A DNA stretch of 27,424 bases from Brevundimonas sp. UBA7506 (GCF_002479495.1 NZ_DLNQ01000004.1:12905-40328), one strand, 5' to 3'. Counted from the first letter of the stretch, positions 1 to 8,448 are shown. Numbers and translations: made by a program. Notes: a model not told the origin generated them from the letters alone.

Positions 1-382
1 CTTCCTCGGTTTCAAAGACGATCAGGCGCAGCTTGACCTTCAGCGGAGCCGCGAAGGTCATGTCACGCTGGATGCATTCCTCGACGTCGTACTTCGGGTC
101 CTCGAACTCGTAGGACACGTACTCCAGAACGGCGCGCTCGTTGAAGTCCTTGATCGGGAAGACCGACTTGAAGACCGCCTCGATGCCCTGGTCCTTGCGC
201 AGGCCGCTGCGCACTTCGCGCTGCAGGAACTGCTCGTAGGAAGCGCGCTGAACCTCGATCAGGTTCGGCATCTTCACCGCTTCGGGGATGCGCCCGAACG
301 AGTGACGAATACGCTTCTTTCCGGTGAACGAGGTGGCGGAGGCGATCTTACCCAGGGCGAGACCGTCAGTGGAGTTTGCCAT
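1..382 (-). CDS. rpoB: RNA polymerase beta subunit, N-terminal part (cut by window edge)
   Basis: Reading the minus strand from the ATG at 382 gives an uninterrupted 127-codon frame that runs off the window edge. It contains [29 protein letters not shown] and [20 protein letters not shown], which are hallmarks of the bacterial beta-subunit N-terminus (beta1/protrusion). RpoB forms the catalytic core of RNA polymerase with beta'. The start is preceded by a weak GGGAAA-type ribosome site. In most bacteria rpoB follows rplL directly. Here rplL ends at 6210, a terminator follows it, and plus-strand genes lie between, so rpoB must have its own promoter, probably in the 332 bases upstream. Identity is secure; only the N-terminus is visible. 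Confidence 0.97.
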   Translation of the reverse strand, partial: MANSTDGLALGKIASATSFTGKKRIRHSFGRIPEAVKMPNLIEVQRASYEQFLQREVRSGLRKDQGIEAVFKSVFPIKDFNERAVLEYVSYEFEDPKYDVEECIQRDMTFAAPLKVKLRLIVFETEE

Positions 383-714
383 TCTGTTTTCCCAATCGCG
401 AGCTCACCCCCACAAAGGAATGAAGACCCGACGTCAATGCAGCAGCCACAGAACGCCAAACAGCGATCCGTGACCGTAAGTTCTCGCGGCGCCCACCCTC
501 GATCCGCTACGGGACCAGGGCGCCTGATATGCCCGCTCCTTGGGAAAGGAGCGACGCCTGCGCACCGGTCGGAGGGCGACAAACCGGGCCTCGGCGCTTT
601 CGCGCGGGATTCTTGGAATCTGCGGAGCGCGCATATATACGCCGTTCTCCGGCGAAATAAAGGCCTCTGGCGCAGACAGGTGACAGTTTCGACCGGCGTG
701 ATAAGCCTAGCGGT
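383..714. promoter_or_regulatory. Divergent intergenic region, rpoB / FKBP lipoprotein
   Basis: This 332-base stretch has no convincing gene and must hold the rpoB promoter (minus) and the promoter of the FKBP gene (plus). The only AT-rich element is at 633-639. On the plus strand TTGGAA (613-618), a 17-base spacer and TATACG (636-641) form a reasonable sigma70-like promoter for the FKBP gene. On the minus strand the same TATATA could be a -10 for rpoB, but its -35 would be poor (CTTTAT). A TTGACG at about 431-436 on the minus strand has no good -10. The rpoB promoter is therefore not located with confidence. Confidence 0.4.
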
Positions 715-1236
715 ATGAACCGTATCGCCCTGCCCGCGCTCGCCGCGACCGCCCTCGCTCTGTCCCTGTCCGCTTGCGCCACAGCGCCCGCCACGACCGC
801 CCCCGTCGCGCCGCAGGGCCCCGCCACCCAGGAGAACTGGGAAGTCGGCCAAACCGCCTATCTGATGTGGAACGGCCAGCAGCGCGGCTGGACCACCACG
901 CCTTCGGGCCTGCAGTACCGCCGCGTCGGCAAGGCCAGGCCGGAGGGCGTCCAGCCGACCTCGACCGACACCGTCAAGGTCCACTATCGCGGGACCTTCA
1001 TCGACGGCCGCGAGTTCGACAGCTCTTACTCGCGCAACGCACCGGCCAGCTTCCCGCTGAACCGCGTCATCAAAGGCTGGACCGAGGGCGTCGCTCTGAT
1101 GCGCACCGGCGAGACCTATGAGTTCGTCATCCCCGCCGACCTGGCCTATGGCGCGCGCTGGGTCGGCGGCGAGATCCCGCCGAACTCGGTGCTGCGCTTC
1201 ACCGTCGAGCTTTTGGAAGTAAACCCGGCGAGCTGA
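715..1236 (+). CDS. FKBP-type peptidyl-prolyl isomerase lipoprotein
   Basis: The 173-residue product begins with a lipoprotein signal ending in the lipobox LSAC, so Cys21 should be lipidated and the protein membrane-anchored facing the periplasm. Residues about 63-170 form one FKBP domain: VKVHYRGTFIDGREFDSS, the RVIKGWTEGVALMRTGE segment, IPADLAYGARW and the closing IPPNSVLRFTVELLEV. FKBP domains catalyse cis-trans isomerisation of prolyl bonds and help extracytoplasmic proteins fold. The conserved aromatic pocket segments and the G-W-x-E-G motif are present, suggesting activity. It stands alone, divergent from rpoB and upstream of two secreted peptidases on the same strand, which could be folding clients, although nothing shows this directly. 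Confidence 0.9.
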   Translation: MNRIALPALAATALALSLSACATAPATTAPVAPQGPATQENWEVGQTAYLMWNGQQRGWTTTPSGLQYRRVGKARPEGVQPTSTDTVKVHYRGTFIDGREFDSSYSRNAPASFPLNRVIKGWTEGVALMRTGETYEFVIPADLAYGARWVGGEIPPNSVLRFTVELLEVNPAS

Positions 1237-1255
1237 CACAGCTTCGTCATACGGC

Positions 1256-1284
1256 TTGACGCAGGGTGCGACACATTGTGGTCT
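1256..1284 (+). promoter_or_regulatory. Candidate promoter for first M61 peptidase
   Basis: TTGACG (1256-1261) is followed after exactly 17 bases by TGGTCT (1279-1284), in the gap between the FKBP stop and the peptidase start. The -35 is excellent and the -10 poor. Alphaproteobacterial promoters often depend on a strong TTGAC, so this is plausible but unproven. Confidence 0.3.
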
Positions 1285-1333
1285 GCGCCCCGCATCGGGC
1301 CGCGTGGGGGCGGCCGTTTCCGGATCTCCTGTG

Positions 1334-3277
1334 ATGAAGCGTTTCGCCCTGGCCGTCAGCGCCGCCGCCCTGCTGATTTCGATGGGCGCGCCCGCGCTGG
1401 CCCAGGTCGGCACGCCCGCCCTGCCCGTGGCGCTTGCGCCCATCCCGGCCCCGCGCGACGTGGCCTATCCGGGCGTCATCAGCCTCGACGTGGACGCCAC
1501 CGACATCGACCGCCGTCTGGTCCAGGTGCGCCAGACCATTCCCGTCACCCAGGCAGGGCCCATGGTCCTGCTCTATCCGCAATGGCTGCCGGGCAACCAC
1601 AGCCCCGCCGGTCCCGTCGCCAACGTCGGCGGCCTGACCTTCACCGCCAACGGTCAGCGGCTGGAGTGGGTGCGCAACACGGTCCAGCCCTGGGCCTATC
1701 AGATCACCGTCCCCGCCGGCGTTAGCCAGATCGAGGTCGCCTTCCAGTGGCTGACGCCGATCGAGGGCAGTCAGGGCCGCGTCGTCGTCACCCCCGAAAT
1801 GCTGAACATCCAGTGGGAGAAGGCCCTGCTCTATCCGGCGGGCTACTACTCGCGCCAGATCACCTTCAAGCCGACGCTGAAGCTGCCGACCGGTTGGAGC
1901 TACGGCGCGGGCCTCGACACCGTCAGCTTCGAGAACGGCCTGGCCACTTTCGCCCCCATAACGCTGGACCATCTGGCCGACAGCCCCGTCTTCGCCGGCC
2001 AGCACTACCGCCAGATCGACCTTGATCCGGGCGGTCGCTCGCCCGTCCGCCTCAATGTCGTGGCCGACACGGCCAAGATGCTGGAAGCCTCGGACGAACA
2101 CATCCAGTTGCACCGCAATCTGGTCCAGCAGGCCGACCGTCTGTTCGGCGCGCGCCATTACAACCACTACGACTTCCTCGTGGCGGTGACGGACAAGCTG
2201 GGCGGCATTGGTCTGGAGCACCAGCGCTCGTCCGAGAACAGCGTCGATCCCAAATATTTCACTGACCGCGAAGCCACTCTGGCCGACCGCGACCTCTTGG
2301 GCCATGAATACACCCACAGCTGGAACGGCAAGTGGCGCCGTCCCGCCGACCAGATGACGCCCAACCTCAACGAGCCGCTGCAGAACTCCCTGCTCTGGGT
2401 CTATGAGGGCCAGACGCAGTACTGGGGGCTGGTCCTGACCGCCCGCGCGGGCCTGATGAGCAAGCAACAGGCGCTGGACGTCCTGGCCATGACCGCCGCC
2501 AGCTTCCAGAACATCCCCGGCCGCCAGTGGCGCGCCATGCAGGACACCACCAACGACCCCATCATCGCCCAGCGCCGCCCTCAGCCCTGGGGCAGCTACC
2601 AGCGCAGCGAGGACTACTACCGCGAGGGCTCGCTGATCTGGCTCGACGCCGACACCCTGATCCGCGAGCAGACCGGCGGCAAGAAATCGCTGGACGACTT
2701 CGCCAAGGCCTTCTTCGGCGCCCAGGACGGTGACTGGAACCCGGCCCCCTACACCTTCGACACCGTCACCTCGACGCTGAACGGGGTCCAGGCGAACAAC
2801 TGGCCCGCCTTCCTGCGCGAGCGTCTGGACGCAGTTGGACCCAACTCGCGCGGTCCGCTGGACGGCATCGAGCGCGGCGGATACCGCCTGGTCTTCAAGG
2901 AGCAGCCGTCCGGCTACATGGGCGCGCTCTACAAGGAACTGGGCCGCAACGACTTCACCTATTCGCTCGGCTTCATGATGAACCGGACAAACCGGATCAC
3001 CTCGGTCGTCTGGGGCGGCCCGGCCTTCGAACAGGGGCTCACCTCGGGCTGGGAAGTGGTCGCCGTCGGCGGTCGCGCCGCCTCGGCCGATGCGCTGAAG
3101 GAGGCCGTCACCGCCGCCAAGGGGACATCCGCCCCCATCGAGCTGATCCTCAAGAACGGCGACGTCTTCAAGACCGTCCGCTTCGACTACCACGACGGCC
3201 TGCGCTACCCGCATCTGGAGCGGATCAAGGGGACGCCGGACCGGCTGGGCGACATCCTGTCGCCTCGCCGTCGCTGA
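1334..3277 (+). CDS. Secreted M61-family (glycyl aminopeptidase-like) metallopeptidase with PDZ domain, copy 1
   Basis: The 647-residue protein starts at the ATG at 1334, which gives a clean signal peptide (MKRFALAVSAAALLI... ending ALAQ). Upstream in-frame codons would add a non-signal extension. The zinc motif HEYTH is at residues 324-328, with catalytic Glu325 and the third ligand expected at Glu358 in LLWVYEGQTQYWG, the arrangement of M61 peptidases. An M61 N-terminal beta domain precedes it. The last about 110 residues (SVVWGGPAFEQGL, GWEVVAVGGRAAS, IELILKNGD) look like a PDZ-type substrate-binding domain. The family releases N-terminal residues, classically glycine, from peptides; the real substrate here is unknown. 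It is followed after 50 bases by a close paralogue on the same strand. Confidence 0.9.
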   Translation: MKRFALAVSAAALLISMGAPALAQVGTPALPVALAPIPAPRDVAYPGVISLDVDATDIDRRLVQVRQTIPVTQAGPMVLLYPQWLPGNHSPAGPVANVGGLTFTANGQRLEWVRNTVQPWAYQITVPAGVSQIEVAFQWLTPIEGSQGRVVVTPEMLNIQWEKALLYPAGYYSRQITFKPTLKLPTGWSYGAGLDTVSFENGLATFAPITLDHLADSPVFAGQHYRQIDLDPGGRSPVRLNVVADTAKMLEASDEHIQLHRNLVQQADRLFGARHYNHYDFLVAVTDKLGGIGLEHQRSSENSVDPKYFTDREATLADRDLLGHEYTHSWNGKWRRPADQMTPNLNEPLQNSLLWVYEGQTQYWGLVLTARAGLMSKQQALDVLAMTAASFQNIPGRQWRAMQDTTNDPIIAQRRPQPWGSYQRSEDYYREGSLIWLDADTLIREQTGGKKSLDDFAKAFFGAQDGDWNPAPYTFDTVTSTLNGVQANNWPAFLRERLDAVGPNSRGPLDGIERGGYRLVFKEQPSGYMGALYKELGRNDFTYSLGFMMNRTNRITSVVWGGPAFEQGLTSGWEVVAVGGRAASADALKEAVTAAKGTSAPIELILKNGDVFKTVRFDYHDGLRYPHLERIKGTPDRLGDILSPRRR

Positions 3278-3327
3278 CGCGGCCTGCCAAGCCTTACGCC
3301 TGATTACCCCTGAGTTCTGGATACCCG

Positions 3328-5316
3328 ATGACCCGACGCCTGCCTGCCGCCGCCCTCGCCCTGTTGCTGACCTCGGTCGCCTCGACCGCCCAGGCTCATG
3401 CCCCGCAGGCCTGGACCGGCCCGCAGGCACCGCCCTCGCCGACGCCCCAGAACACGCCCCTCGGCCTGCCCCGCGCCCTGCCGCCGATCCCGGCGCCGAC
3501 CGCCGAGACCTATCCCGGCGTCATCAAGTATGAGGTCGACGCCACCGACGTGGAGCGCAAGATCGTCCGCGTCCGCCAGACTATCCCGGTCACGGCCGGG
3601 CCTCTGGTCCTGCTCTATCCCAAGTTCCTGCCAGGCAATCACGCCGCCACCGGCCCGATCCAGCTAATCTCGGGCGTGACGGTCACGGGCGGCGGGAATC
3701 GCATCGACTGGCTGCGCGACACCATCGACCCCAACGCCTTCCACATCGACGTGCCCCAAGGCGTCAGCGAGATCGTGGTCGAGTTCCAGTGGCTGACCCA
3801 GCCCGACAACGCGACCTGGCGCGTGGTCATGACGCCGGAAATGGTCAACCTGCAGTGGGAGAAGGCCCTGCTCTACCCCGCCGGCTACCGCTCGACCGGC
3901 ATCACCTTCGCCCCGTCGATCCGCCTGCCCGAGGGCTGGAAGTACGGCGTGGCGCTGGACACCGAGCGCTATGAGAACGGCGTGGCGACCTTCCGCCCCA
4001 CCGACCTCTACACCCTGATCGACAGCCCCCTGTTCGGCGGCGCTCACTTCCAGCGCATCGAGATCGACCCGCGCGGCGAGGCGGTTCACCTGAACATCGT
4101 CGCCGACGAAGCCAAGAACATCGCCCCAACGCCGGAGCAGATCGCCTGGTTCGAGAACCTGGTCACCCAGACCGACCGCCTGTTCGGCGCCCGCCCCTAT
4201 GACCGCTACGACTTCCTGGTCGCCGCCACGTCCAAGATGGGCGGCATCGGCCTGGAGCATCACCGCTCGTCCGAGAACTCGGTCCCGACCGACTTCTTCA
4301 CCAACTGGGGCAAGAGCATGGGCGCGGTCGGCCTGCTGCCTCACGAGTTCGTCCACGCCTGGAACGGCAAGCGCCAGCGCCCGGCCGACGAACTGACCGC
4401 CAACCACAACATCCCGACCCAGAACACCCTGCTGTGGGTCTATGAGGGCCAGACGGAATACTGGGGCGACGTCCTGACGGCCCGCTCGGGTCTGGCGTCG
4501 AAGGACGATATCCTGGTCACCGTGGCCGAGAACGCCGCCTTCTACGACAACCAGCCGGGCCGCGAGTGGCGTCCGCTGCAGGACGTCAACAACCACAACC
4601 TGCTCGGCTACCGCACCAGCAATCCCTATTCGTCGTGGATGCGCGGGACCGGCGACTACTACCGCGAAAGCCTGCTGATCTGGCTGGACGCCGACACCCT
4701 GATCCGCGAGGCGACGGGCGGCAAGAAGTCGCTGGACGACTTCGCCAAGGGCTTCTTCGGCGGCGACGACGGCTCCTACGCCCCGCGCGGCTACACCTTC
4801 GACGATGTGGTCACGGCCCTGAACGCCGTCCATCCGCACGACTGGGCCGGCTTCCTGCGCGCCCGCCTGGACGCCAACGGCCCGGACGCCAAGGCGCCGC
4901 TGGACGGTCTGGCGCGCGGCGGCTACCGCCTGACCTATACCGACAGCCTGACGGCCGGTGAAAAGCGCATCCAGTCCGGCTGGGCCACCGACTTCCAGTA
5001 TTCCCTGGGCTTCACCCTGTCCTCGTCGAACAAGCTGACGGGCATTCGCTGGGGCGGCCGCGCCTTCGAGGCCGACATCGGTCCCGGCTGGGAACTGGTC
5101 GCCGTCAACGACCGCGCCGCCTCGGCCGAGGTGCTGCGTGACGCCGTCACCGCCGCCAAGGGCACGGACAAGTCGATCAGCCTGCTGCTCAAGAACGGCG
5201 ACCGCTACCGCACCGTGGCCTTCGACTACCACGACGGCCTGCGCTACCCGCGTCTGGAGCGCATCCCCGGCACGCCGGACCGGATCGGCGACATCCTCAG
5301 CCCGCGCCGCCGCTAA
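3328..5316 (+). CDS. Secreted M61-family metallopeptidase with PDZ domain, copy 2
   Basis: The 662-residue protein has a signal peptide ending ASTAQA at about residue 23, then a Pro-rich linker. The zinc site is HEFVH at residues 339-343 (catalytic Glu340), with the third ligand expected at Glu373 in LLWVYEGQTEYWG. A C-terminal PDZ-like segment matches that of copy 1, and both proteins end in nearly the same sequence (GDILSPRRR). Long identical blocks (NLQWEKALLYPAGY against NIQWEKALLYPAGY, QTDRLFGAR, GGIGLEH-RSSENSV) show a tandem duplication, followed by clear divergence. Both copies keep all visible catalytic residues, so both are probably active. The gene ends 20 bases before a strong bidirectional terminator. 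Only a weak ribosome site precedes the ATG. Confidence 0.9.
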   Translation: MTRRLPAAALALLLTSVASTAQAHAPQAWTGPQAPPSPTPQNTPLGLPRALPPIPAPTAETYPGVIKYEVDATDVERKIVRVRQTIPVTAGPLVLLYPKFLPGNHAATGPIQLISGVTVTGGGNRIDWLRDTIDPNAFHIDVPQGVSEIVVEFQWLTQPDNATWRVVMTPEMVNLQWEKALLYPAGYRSTGITFAPSIRLPEGWKYGVALDTERYENGVATFRPTDLYTLIDSPLFGGAHFQRIEIDPRGEAVHLNIVADEAKNIAPTPEQIAWFENLVTQTDRLFGARPYDRYDFLVAATSKMGGIGLEHHRSSENSVPTDFFTNWGKSMGAVGLLPHEFVHAWNGKRQRPADELTANHNIPTQNTLLWVYEGQTEYWGDVLTARSGLASKDDILVTVAENAAFYDNQPGREWRPLQDVNNHNLLGYRTSNPYSSWMRGTGDYYRESLLIWLDADTLIREATGGKKSLDDFAKGFFGGDDGSYAPRGYTFDDVVTALNAVHPHDWAGFLRARLDANGPDAKAPLDGLARGGYRLTYTDSLTAGEKRIQSGWATDFQYSLGFTLSSSNKLTGIRWGGRAFEADIGPGWELVAVNDRAASAEVLRDAVTAAKGTDKSISLLLKNGDRYRTVAFDYHDGLRYPRLERIPGTPDRIGDILSPRRR

Positions 5317-5333
5317 GACCGCGTCAGAAACAG

Positions 5334-5365
5334 AAACGGCCCGGGATCGCTCCCGGGCCGTTTTT
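5334..5365. terminator. Bidirectional intrinsic terminator (M61 copy 2 / DJ-1 gene)
   Basis: A perfect 12-base-pair stem (AAACGGCCCGGG at 5334-5345 and its complement at 5352-5363) closes a six-base loop and runs into TTTTT at 5361-5365. It lies between two convergent genes. It is strongest for plus-strand transcription; on the minus strand the U tract is short. Confidence 0.88.
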
Positions 5366-5381
5366 CGTATGCACCTGTCGC

Positions 5382-6062
5382 CTAGACTTGCAGCAGCTTC
5401 AGCAGCGCCTCGGCCGCTTCGCGCGACGAGGCGGGGTTCTGGCCGGTTACCAGCGTCCCGTCCGTCAGGACGTATGAGGCCCAGTCGCCCCCCTTGCTGT
5501 AGCGGCCGCCGTTGGCCGTCAGCATGTCCTCGACCAGGAAGGGCACGACCTGGGTCAGGCCCACGGCCTCTTCCTCGCTGTTGGTGAAGCCGGTGACGGC
5601 CCGCCCCTTGACCAGGGGCTGGCCGTCCGCGCCCTTCACGTCCTTCAGCACGCCGGGCGCATGGCAGACGAAGCCTGTCGGCTTGTCCGCAGCGGCGAAG
5701 GCCTGGATCAGGCCGATGGAGACGGGATCATTGGCCAGGTCCCACAGCGGTCCATGCCCGCCGGGATAGAAGACGGCGTCGAAATCCTCAGCCTTCACAT
5801 CGGCCAGTTTGACCGTGCTCGCCAGCGCGGCCTGGGCCTCGGCGTCGGCCTTGAAGCGGCGGGTGTCCTCGCTCTGGGCGTCCTCGGCGTCGCTCTTGGG
5901 GTCCAGCGGCGGCTGTCCGCCCTTGGGCGAGGCGATCACGATTTCAGCCCCGGCGTCCTTGAGGGCGTAATAGGGGGCGGCGAACTCTTCCAGCCAGAAG
6001 CCGGTCTTGTGGCCGGTGTCGCCAAGCTGGTCGTGCGACGTCAGAACCATCAGGATCTTCAT
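5382..6062 (-). CDS. DJ-1/PfpI-superfamily protein (Hsp31-like class I glutamine amidotransferase fold)
   Basis: The 226-residue product starts MKILMVLTSHDQLG and shows the DJ-1/PfpI fold: GFWLEEFAAPYYAL (acidic residue next to the nucleophile), VFYPGGHGPLWDL, and the nucleophile elbow GFVCHAPGVL with Cys133-His134. The C-H-A-P-G pattern and the YPGGHGP loop fit the Hsp31-like branch, whose members include glutathione-independent glyoxalases (methylglyoxal to lactate) and holdases; which activity applies here is not known. The start at 6062 is chosen over an ATG at 6071 because AGAGG lies nine bases before it and abuts the other. It sits just beyond the rplL terminator and converges on the peptidase genes, so it is probably a single-gene unit. 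Confidence 0.88.
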   Translation of the reverse strand: MKILMVLTSHDQLGDTGHKTGFWLEEFAAPYYALKDAGAEIVIASPKGGQPPLDPKSDAEDAQSEDTRRFKADAEAQAALASTVKLADVKAEDFDAVFYPGGHGPLWDLANDPVSIGLIQAFAAADKPTGFVCHAPGVLKDVKGADGQPLVKGRAVTGFTNSEEEAVGLTQVVPFLVEDMLTANGGRYSKGGDWASYVLTDGTLVTGQNPASSREAAEALLKLLQV

Positions 6063-6125
6063 GGGGGGCATCCTCTTGTGAGGGGCTGAGATGGTCTCGC
6101 TCCACCCGCGCCGCCAGTCGCGCCC

Positions 6126-6161
6126 AAAAGAAAACGGGCCGGAGGTTGCCCCCGACCCGTT
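6126..6161 (-). terminator. Intrinsic terminator of rplJL
   Basis: On the minus strand a 13-base-pair stem with two G-U pairs (6133-6161, loop of three bases) is followed by TTTTCTTTT (6126-6134). It lies about 50 bases beyond the rplL stop and separates rplL from everything downstream, including rpoB. Confidence 0.85.
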
Positions 6162-6209
6162 CCTTGAAGTCTGAGCCTCGACCCGAGGGTCGAAGCGCAA
6201 AATCCGATC

Positions 6210-6590
6210 TTACTTGATCTGGATCTTGGCGCCGGCTTCTTCGAGCTTCTTCTTCAGCTCTTCAGCGACTTGCTTCGAGACGTTCTCGACGACGTTCTGC
6301 GGAGCGCCTTCGACCAGGTCCTTGGCTTCCTTCAGACCCAGGTCGGTGCGGACGCCGCGGACTTCCTTGATCACGTTGATCTTCTTGTCGCCGCCGTCAA
6401 CCAGGACAACGGTGAACTCGGTTTGCTCTTCAGCGGCTTCAGCCGGAGCAGCAGCGCCGCCAACGGCAGCAACGGCGACCGGAGCAGCAGCCGAGACGCC
6501 CCACTTGTCTTCCAGCAGCTTCGACAGTTCAGCGGCTTCCAGGACGGTCAGAGCCGACAGTTCTTCAACGATCTTGGCGAGATCAGCCAT
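6210..6590 (-). CDS. rplL: 50S ribosomal protein bL12 (L7/L12)
   Basis: The 126-residue acidic protein has the full L7/L12 architecture: an N-terminal dimerisation domain (residues 1-35, [19 protein letters not shown]), an Ala-rich hinge (about 36-55) and the C-terminal factor-binding domain with [20 protein letters not shown] and KDLVEGAPQ. Dimers attach to L10 to form the ribosomal stalk that recruits EF-Tu and EF-G. GGAAG precedes the ATG. It lies 55 bases after rplJ on the same transcript and is followed by a terminator. Length and sequence are entirely typical. Confidence 0.98.
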   Translation of the reverse strand: MADLAKIVEELSALTVLEAAELSKLLEDKWGVSAAAPVAVAAVGGAAAPAEAAEEQTEFTVVLVDGGDKKINVIKEVRGVRTDLGLKEAKDLVEGAPQNVVENVSKQVAEELKKKLEEAGAKIQIK

Positions 6591-6645
6591 TTTAGTCTTC
6601 CTTCGGTAGGATGAGGTTCAGAGAGATATGCAGAGATGACGAGGC

Positions 6646-7161
6646 TTAGGCGGCGTCTTTGGTCGCGTACGCGTTGAAGACGCGAGCCAGTTGGCCGGCG
6701 GGTGCTTGCAGGACGCCAGCAACCTTGGTCGCCGGGGCTTGCAGCAGGCCGATCAGCTTGCCACGCAGTTGGTCAAGCGACGGCAGCTTGGACAGGGCGT
6801 CGACGCCAGCAGCGTCCAGCACCTTGTCGCCCATGAAACCGCCGATGAGCTTGAACTTGTCGTTGCCCTTGGCGAATTCAGCCGCGACCTTCGCAGCGGT
6901 GACCGGATCAGCGGCGTAGGCGATGCCCACCGGACCCTTGAACAGATCGTGGTAGGCCGAGCCTTCCTCGACGCCCAGCGCCTTCAGCGCCAGACGGTTC
7001 TTCACCACCTTGAACGCGCCGCCTTCTTTACGAAGGCGACCACGCAGGTCTTCCATCTCCGCAACGGTCAGACCCAGGTTGTGGGTCACGACCACGGCGC
7101 CCGCGTCGGCGAACACGCTTTTCAGCGATTCGATCGACTCGGCTTTTTGTGCGCGGTCCAT
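6646..7161 (-). CDS. rplJ: 50S ribosomal protein uL10
   Basis: The 171-residue protein has the L10 pattern: MDRAQKAESIESLKSVF, VVVTHNLGLTVAEMEDLRGRLRKEG, FKVVKNRLALKAL and GPVGIAYAADPVTAAKV. The N-terminal domain binds 23S rRNA; the C-terminal helix (residues about 140-171) binds L12 dimers. GGAG stands six bases before the ATG. The gene heads a two-gene unit with rplL and is preceded by a leader of about 265 bases from the predicted start site, long enough for the autogenous control by L10-L12 known in other bacteria. Confidence 0.98.
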   Translation of the reverse strand: MDRAQKAESIESLKSVFADAGAVVVTHNLGLTVAEMEDLRGRLRKEGGAFKVVKNRLALKALGVEEGSAYHDLFKGPVGIAYAADPVTAAKVAAEFAKGNDKFKLIGGFMGDKVLDAAGVDALSKLPSLDQLRGKLIGLLQAPATKVAGVLQAPAGQLARVFNAYATKDAA

Positions 7162-7433
7162 TGCGGTCTCCAGTTTTGGTATTCGCCGCCGGGCTAATTC
7201 CCGACGACGGATTTGGCTTAAGCGCCATGCATCGCTGCACAGCGTTCAGGCCGGTCTTATTGTCCGAAGGAAGCAGGCCTATCCGGCCGAAAACGGCTGG
7301 ATGAAAGGTCTTTGCATCCCCATCTCCCCACGGCGTCAGAAGGCTCTCTGACGATTATGACGCAGGCGACCCCCGCGTCCCGAAGTTCTCGGACAGGATC
7401 CGCCAAGGCCGAGGCCGTGACGAGAAGCCGCGC
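7162..7433 (-). promoter_or_regulatory. rplJL 5' leader, candidate L10 autoregulatory region
   Basis: The leader between the predicted start site (about 7427) and the rplJ ATG has no gene. It contains a seven-base-pair hairpin CGTCAGA/TCTGACG at 7334-7353 and a second hairpin at 7283-7300 with a UUUU loop. Leaders of rplJ commonly bind the L10-L12 complex to repress translation; that function is inferred here from position and length only. Confidence 0.45.
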
Positions 7434-7461
7434 TCTATACACGGCTGGGCGGATAAATCAA
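7434..7461 (-). promoter_or_regulatory. Promoter of rplJL
   Basis: On the minus strand TTGATT (7456-7461), a 16-base spacer and TATAGA (7434-7439) form a sigma70-type promoter. The -35 overlaps the stop codon of the upstream DUF2059 gene. Start site expected near 7427. Confidence 0.6.
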
Positions 7462-7961
7462 CGGGTCGAGGGCTTTCTCGCGGCCTGCCCTTTCGGGGCC
7501 TCGCCCTGGCAGTCGAACTCGGCGCAGAACTTGGTCATCAGATCGGTCAGATAGACCACCTCGAACCGCTGCATGATCTCGCCCTGGGCCATGCCCGCCT
7601 CCATCTGCTTGCGCGCGATCCCGCGCCCCATCGGCGTTTCGTAGAAAGCGACAAGCGCCCGAAGCTCCGCCTCGCTGAAGCGCTCGGCATAGTCGCGGGT
7701 CATTTCATCGATCATGGGCCGCATGTGGGTGTTCATGATCTGCAGGGCGTGACGGCGAAACCACCTCGCTTGCTCCTCGGGCACCGAGGCGTCCCACTGA
7801 GCGACCTGTCCGTCGAGCAGTTCCTGCATAGCCTTGTCCATGCCGGTGATGGACAGTTGGACATAGCGTTCGGCCAAGGCCTGTCGCTCTGAGGTCTGGG
7901 CCGAGGCCGCCGTTCCGAAAGACAGACTGGCGATGATGGCGATGGCGGCGAGATGGCGCAT
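7458..7961 (-). CDS. Secreted DUF2059 protein, copy A
   Basis: The 167-residue protein starts with a signal peptide ending SAQT (cleavage near residue 21). The rest is helical. The segment RFSEAELRALVAFYETPMGRGIARK is the DUF2059 signature. Family members are periplasmic and of unknown function. Two cysteines near the C-terminus (KFCAEFDCQG) could form a disulphide. AGGAG lies seven bases before the ATG. The gene sits between the NUDIX gene (gap 52 bases) and rplJ, whose promoter overlaps its stop. A diverged paralogue is at 11325-11861. Confidence 0.82.
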   Translation of the reverse strand: MRHLAAIAIIASLSFGTAASAQTSERQALAERYVQLSITGMDKAMQELLDGQVAQWDASVPEEQARWFRRHALQIMNTHMRPMIDEMTRDYAERFSEAELRALVAFYETPMGRGIARKQMEAGMAQGEIMQRFEVVYLTDLMTKFCAEFDCQGEAPKGQAARKPSTR

Positions 7962-7992
7962 GGGGTTCTCCTACCCCCACTCATAGCGAAGT

Positions 7993-8005
7993 CGAACGAC
8001 GTTCG
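7993..8005. promoter_or_regulatory. 13-base palindrome upstream of DUF2059 copy A
   Basis: CGAACGACGTTCG is a perfect inverted repeat (six bases on each side of one) located 32 bases before the DUF2059 ATG. It resembles a LexA-type box but has three rather than four bases between GAAC and GTTC, and it is not the GTTC-N7-GTTC form usual in alphaproteobacteria. An operator role is a guess. Confidence 0.25.
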
Positions 8006-8013
8006 CCATGCAC

Positions 8014-8448
8014 CTACTGCGGTCTAAAATCCCGGATCAGCTGCGCCAGATCGGCTTCATGCACGGCGTCCGCGGCGTCTGCCTGCTTCATCCAGCGGCG
8101 CTGGCGTTGCTGATCCTCGGGCCAGGCTCCCAACTGAATCAGAACCTCCAGAGGATAGACGGCGACCACGCAGGCCTGTTCGGCGCCGGTCTTGAGCCGC
8201 TTGGCGTAGCGGAAATGGCCGACCGGAGCCTCAAGGGTCTCGCCCTGAACCCCTGCCTCCTCATAGGCTTCCTGAGCCGCCGCCTGCGGATCGGTCTTGC
8301 CGACCATGCGGCCGCCCTTGGGGATGACCCAGCGTCGCGTCTCTCGCGAGGTGATCATCATCACCTCGACGCCGTCGTCGCCCAGCCGCCACGGCAGCGC
8401 CGCGACCTGACGCGTCTCGGAAGTCTCTGTTCGGGCGGTCGCGCTCAT
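8014..8448 (-). CDS. NUDIX hydrolase (diphosphoinositol-polyphosphate/dinucleoside-polyphosphate type)
   Basis: The 144-residue protein has a NUDIX domain: RRWVIPKGGRMVGKTDP leads into AAAQEAYEEAGV. The core EExG that binds metal is intact, while the first Glu and the Arg of the textbook box are Lys and Gln. The WVIPKG lead-in is typical of the small alphaproteobacterial enzymes related to diphosphoinositol and diadenosine polyphosphate hydrolases; the substrate is not determined here. Its ATG overlaps the stop of the phosphate transporter gene (ATGA), so translation is probably coupled and the three genes DUF47-pit-NUDIX form one operon. Confidence 0.85.
   Translation of the reverse strand: MSATARTETSETRQVAALPWRLGDDGVEVMMITSRETRRWVIPKGGRMVGKTDPQAAAQEAYEEAGVQGETLEAPVGHFRYAKRLKTGAEQACVVAVYPLEVLIQLGAWPEDQQRQRRWMKQADAADAVHEADLAQLIRDFRPQ

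Noticed and set aside
1247..3430. A 727-codon open frame on the minus strand across the first M61 gene.
   Set aside because: It is the antisense of a gene with a signal peptide, zinc motif and normal composition; the frame has low-complexity Gly/Val/Asp/Arg content and no recognisable domain. GC-rich genomes often leave such frames open.
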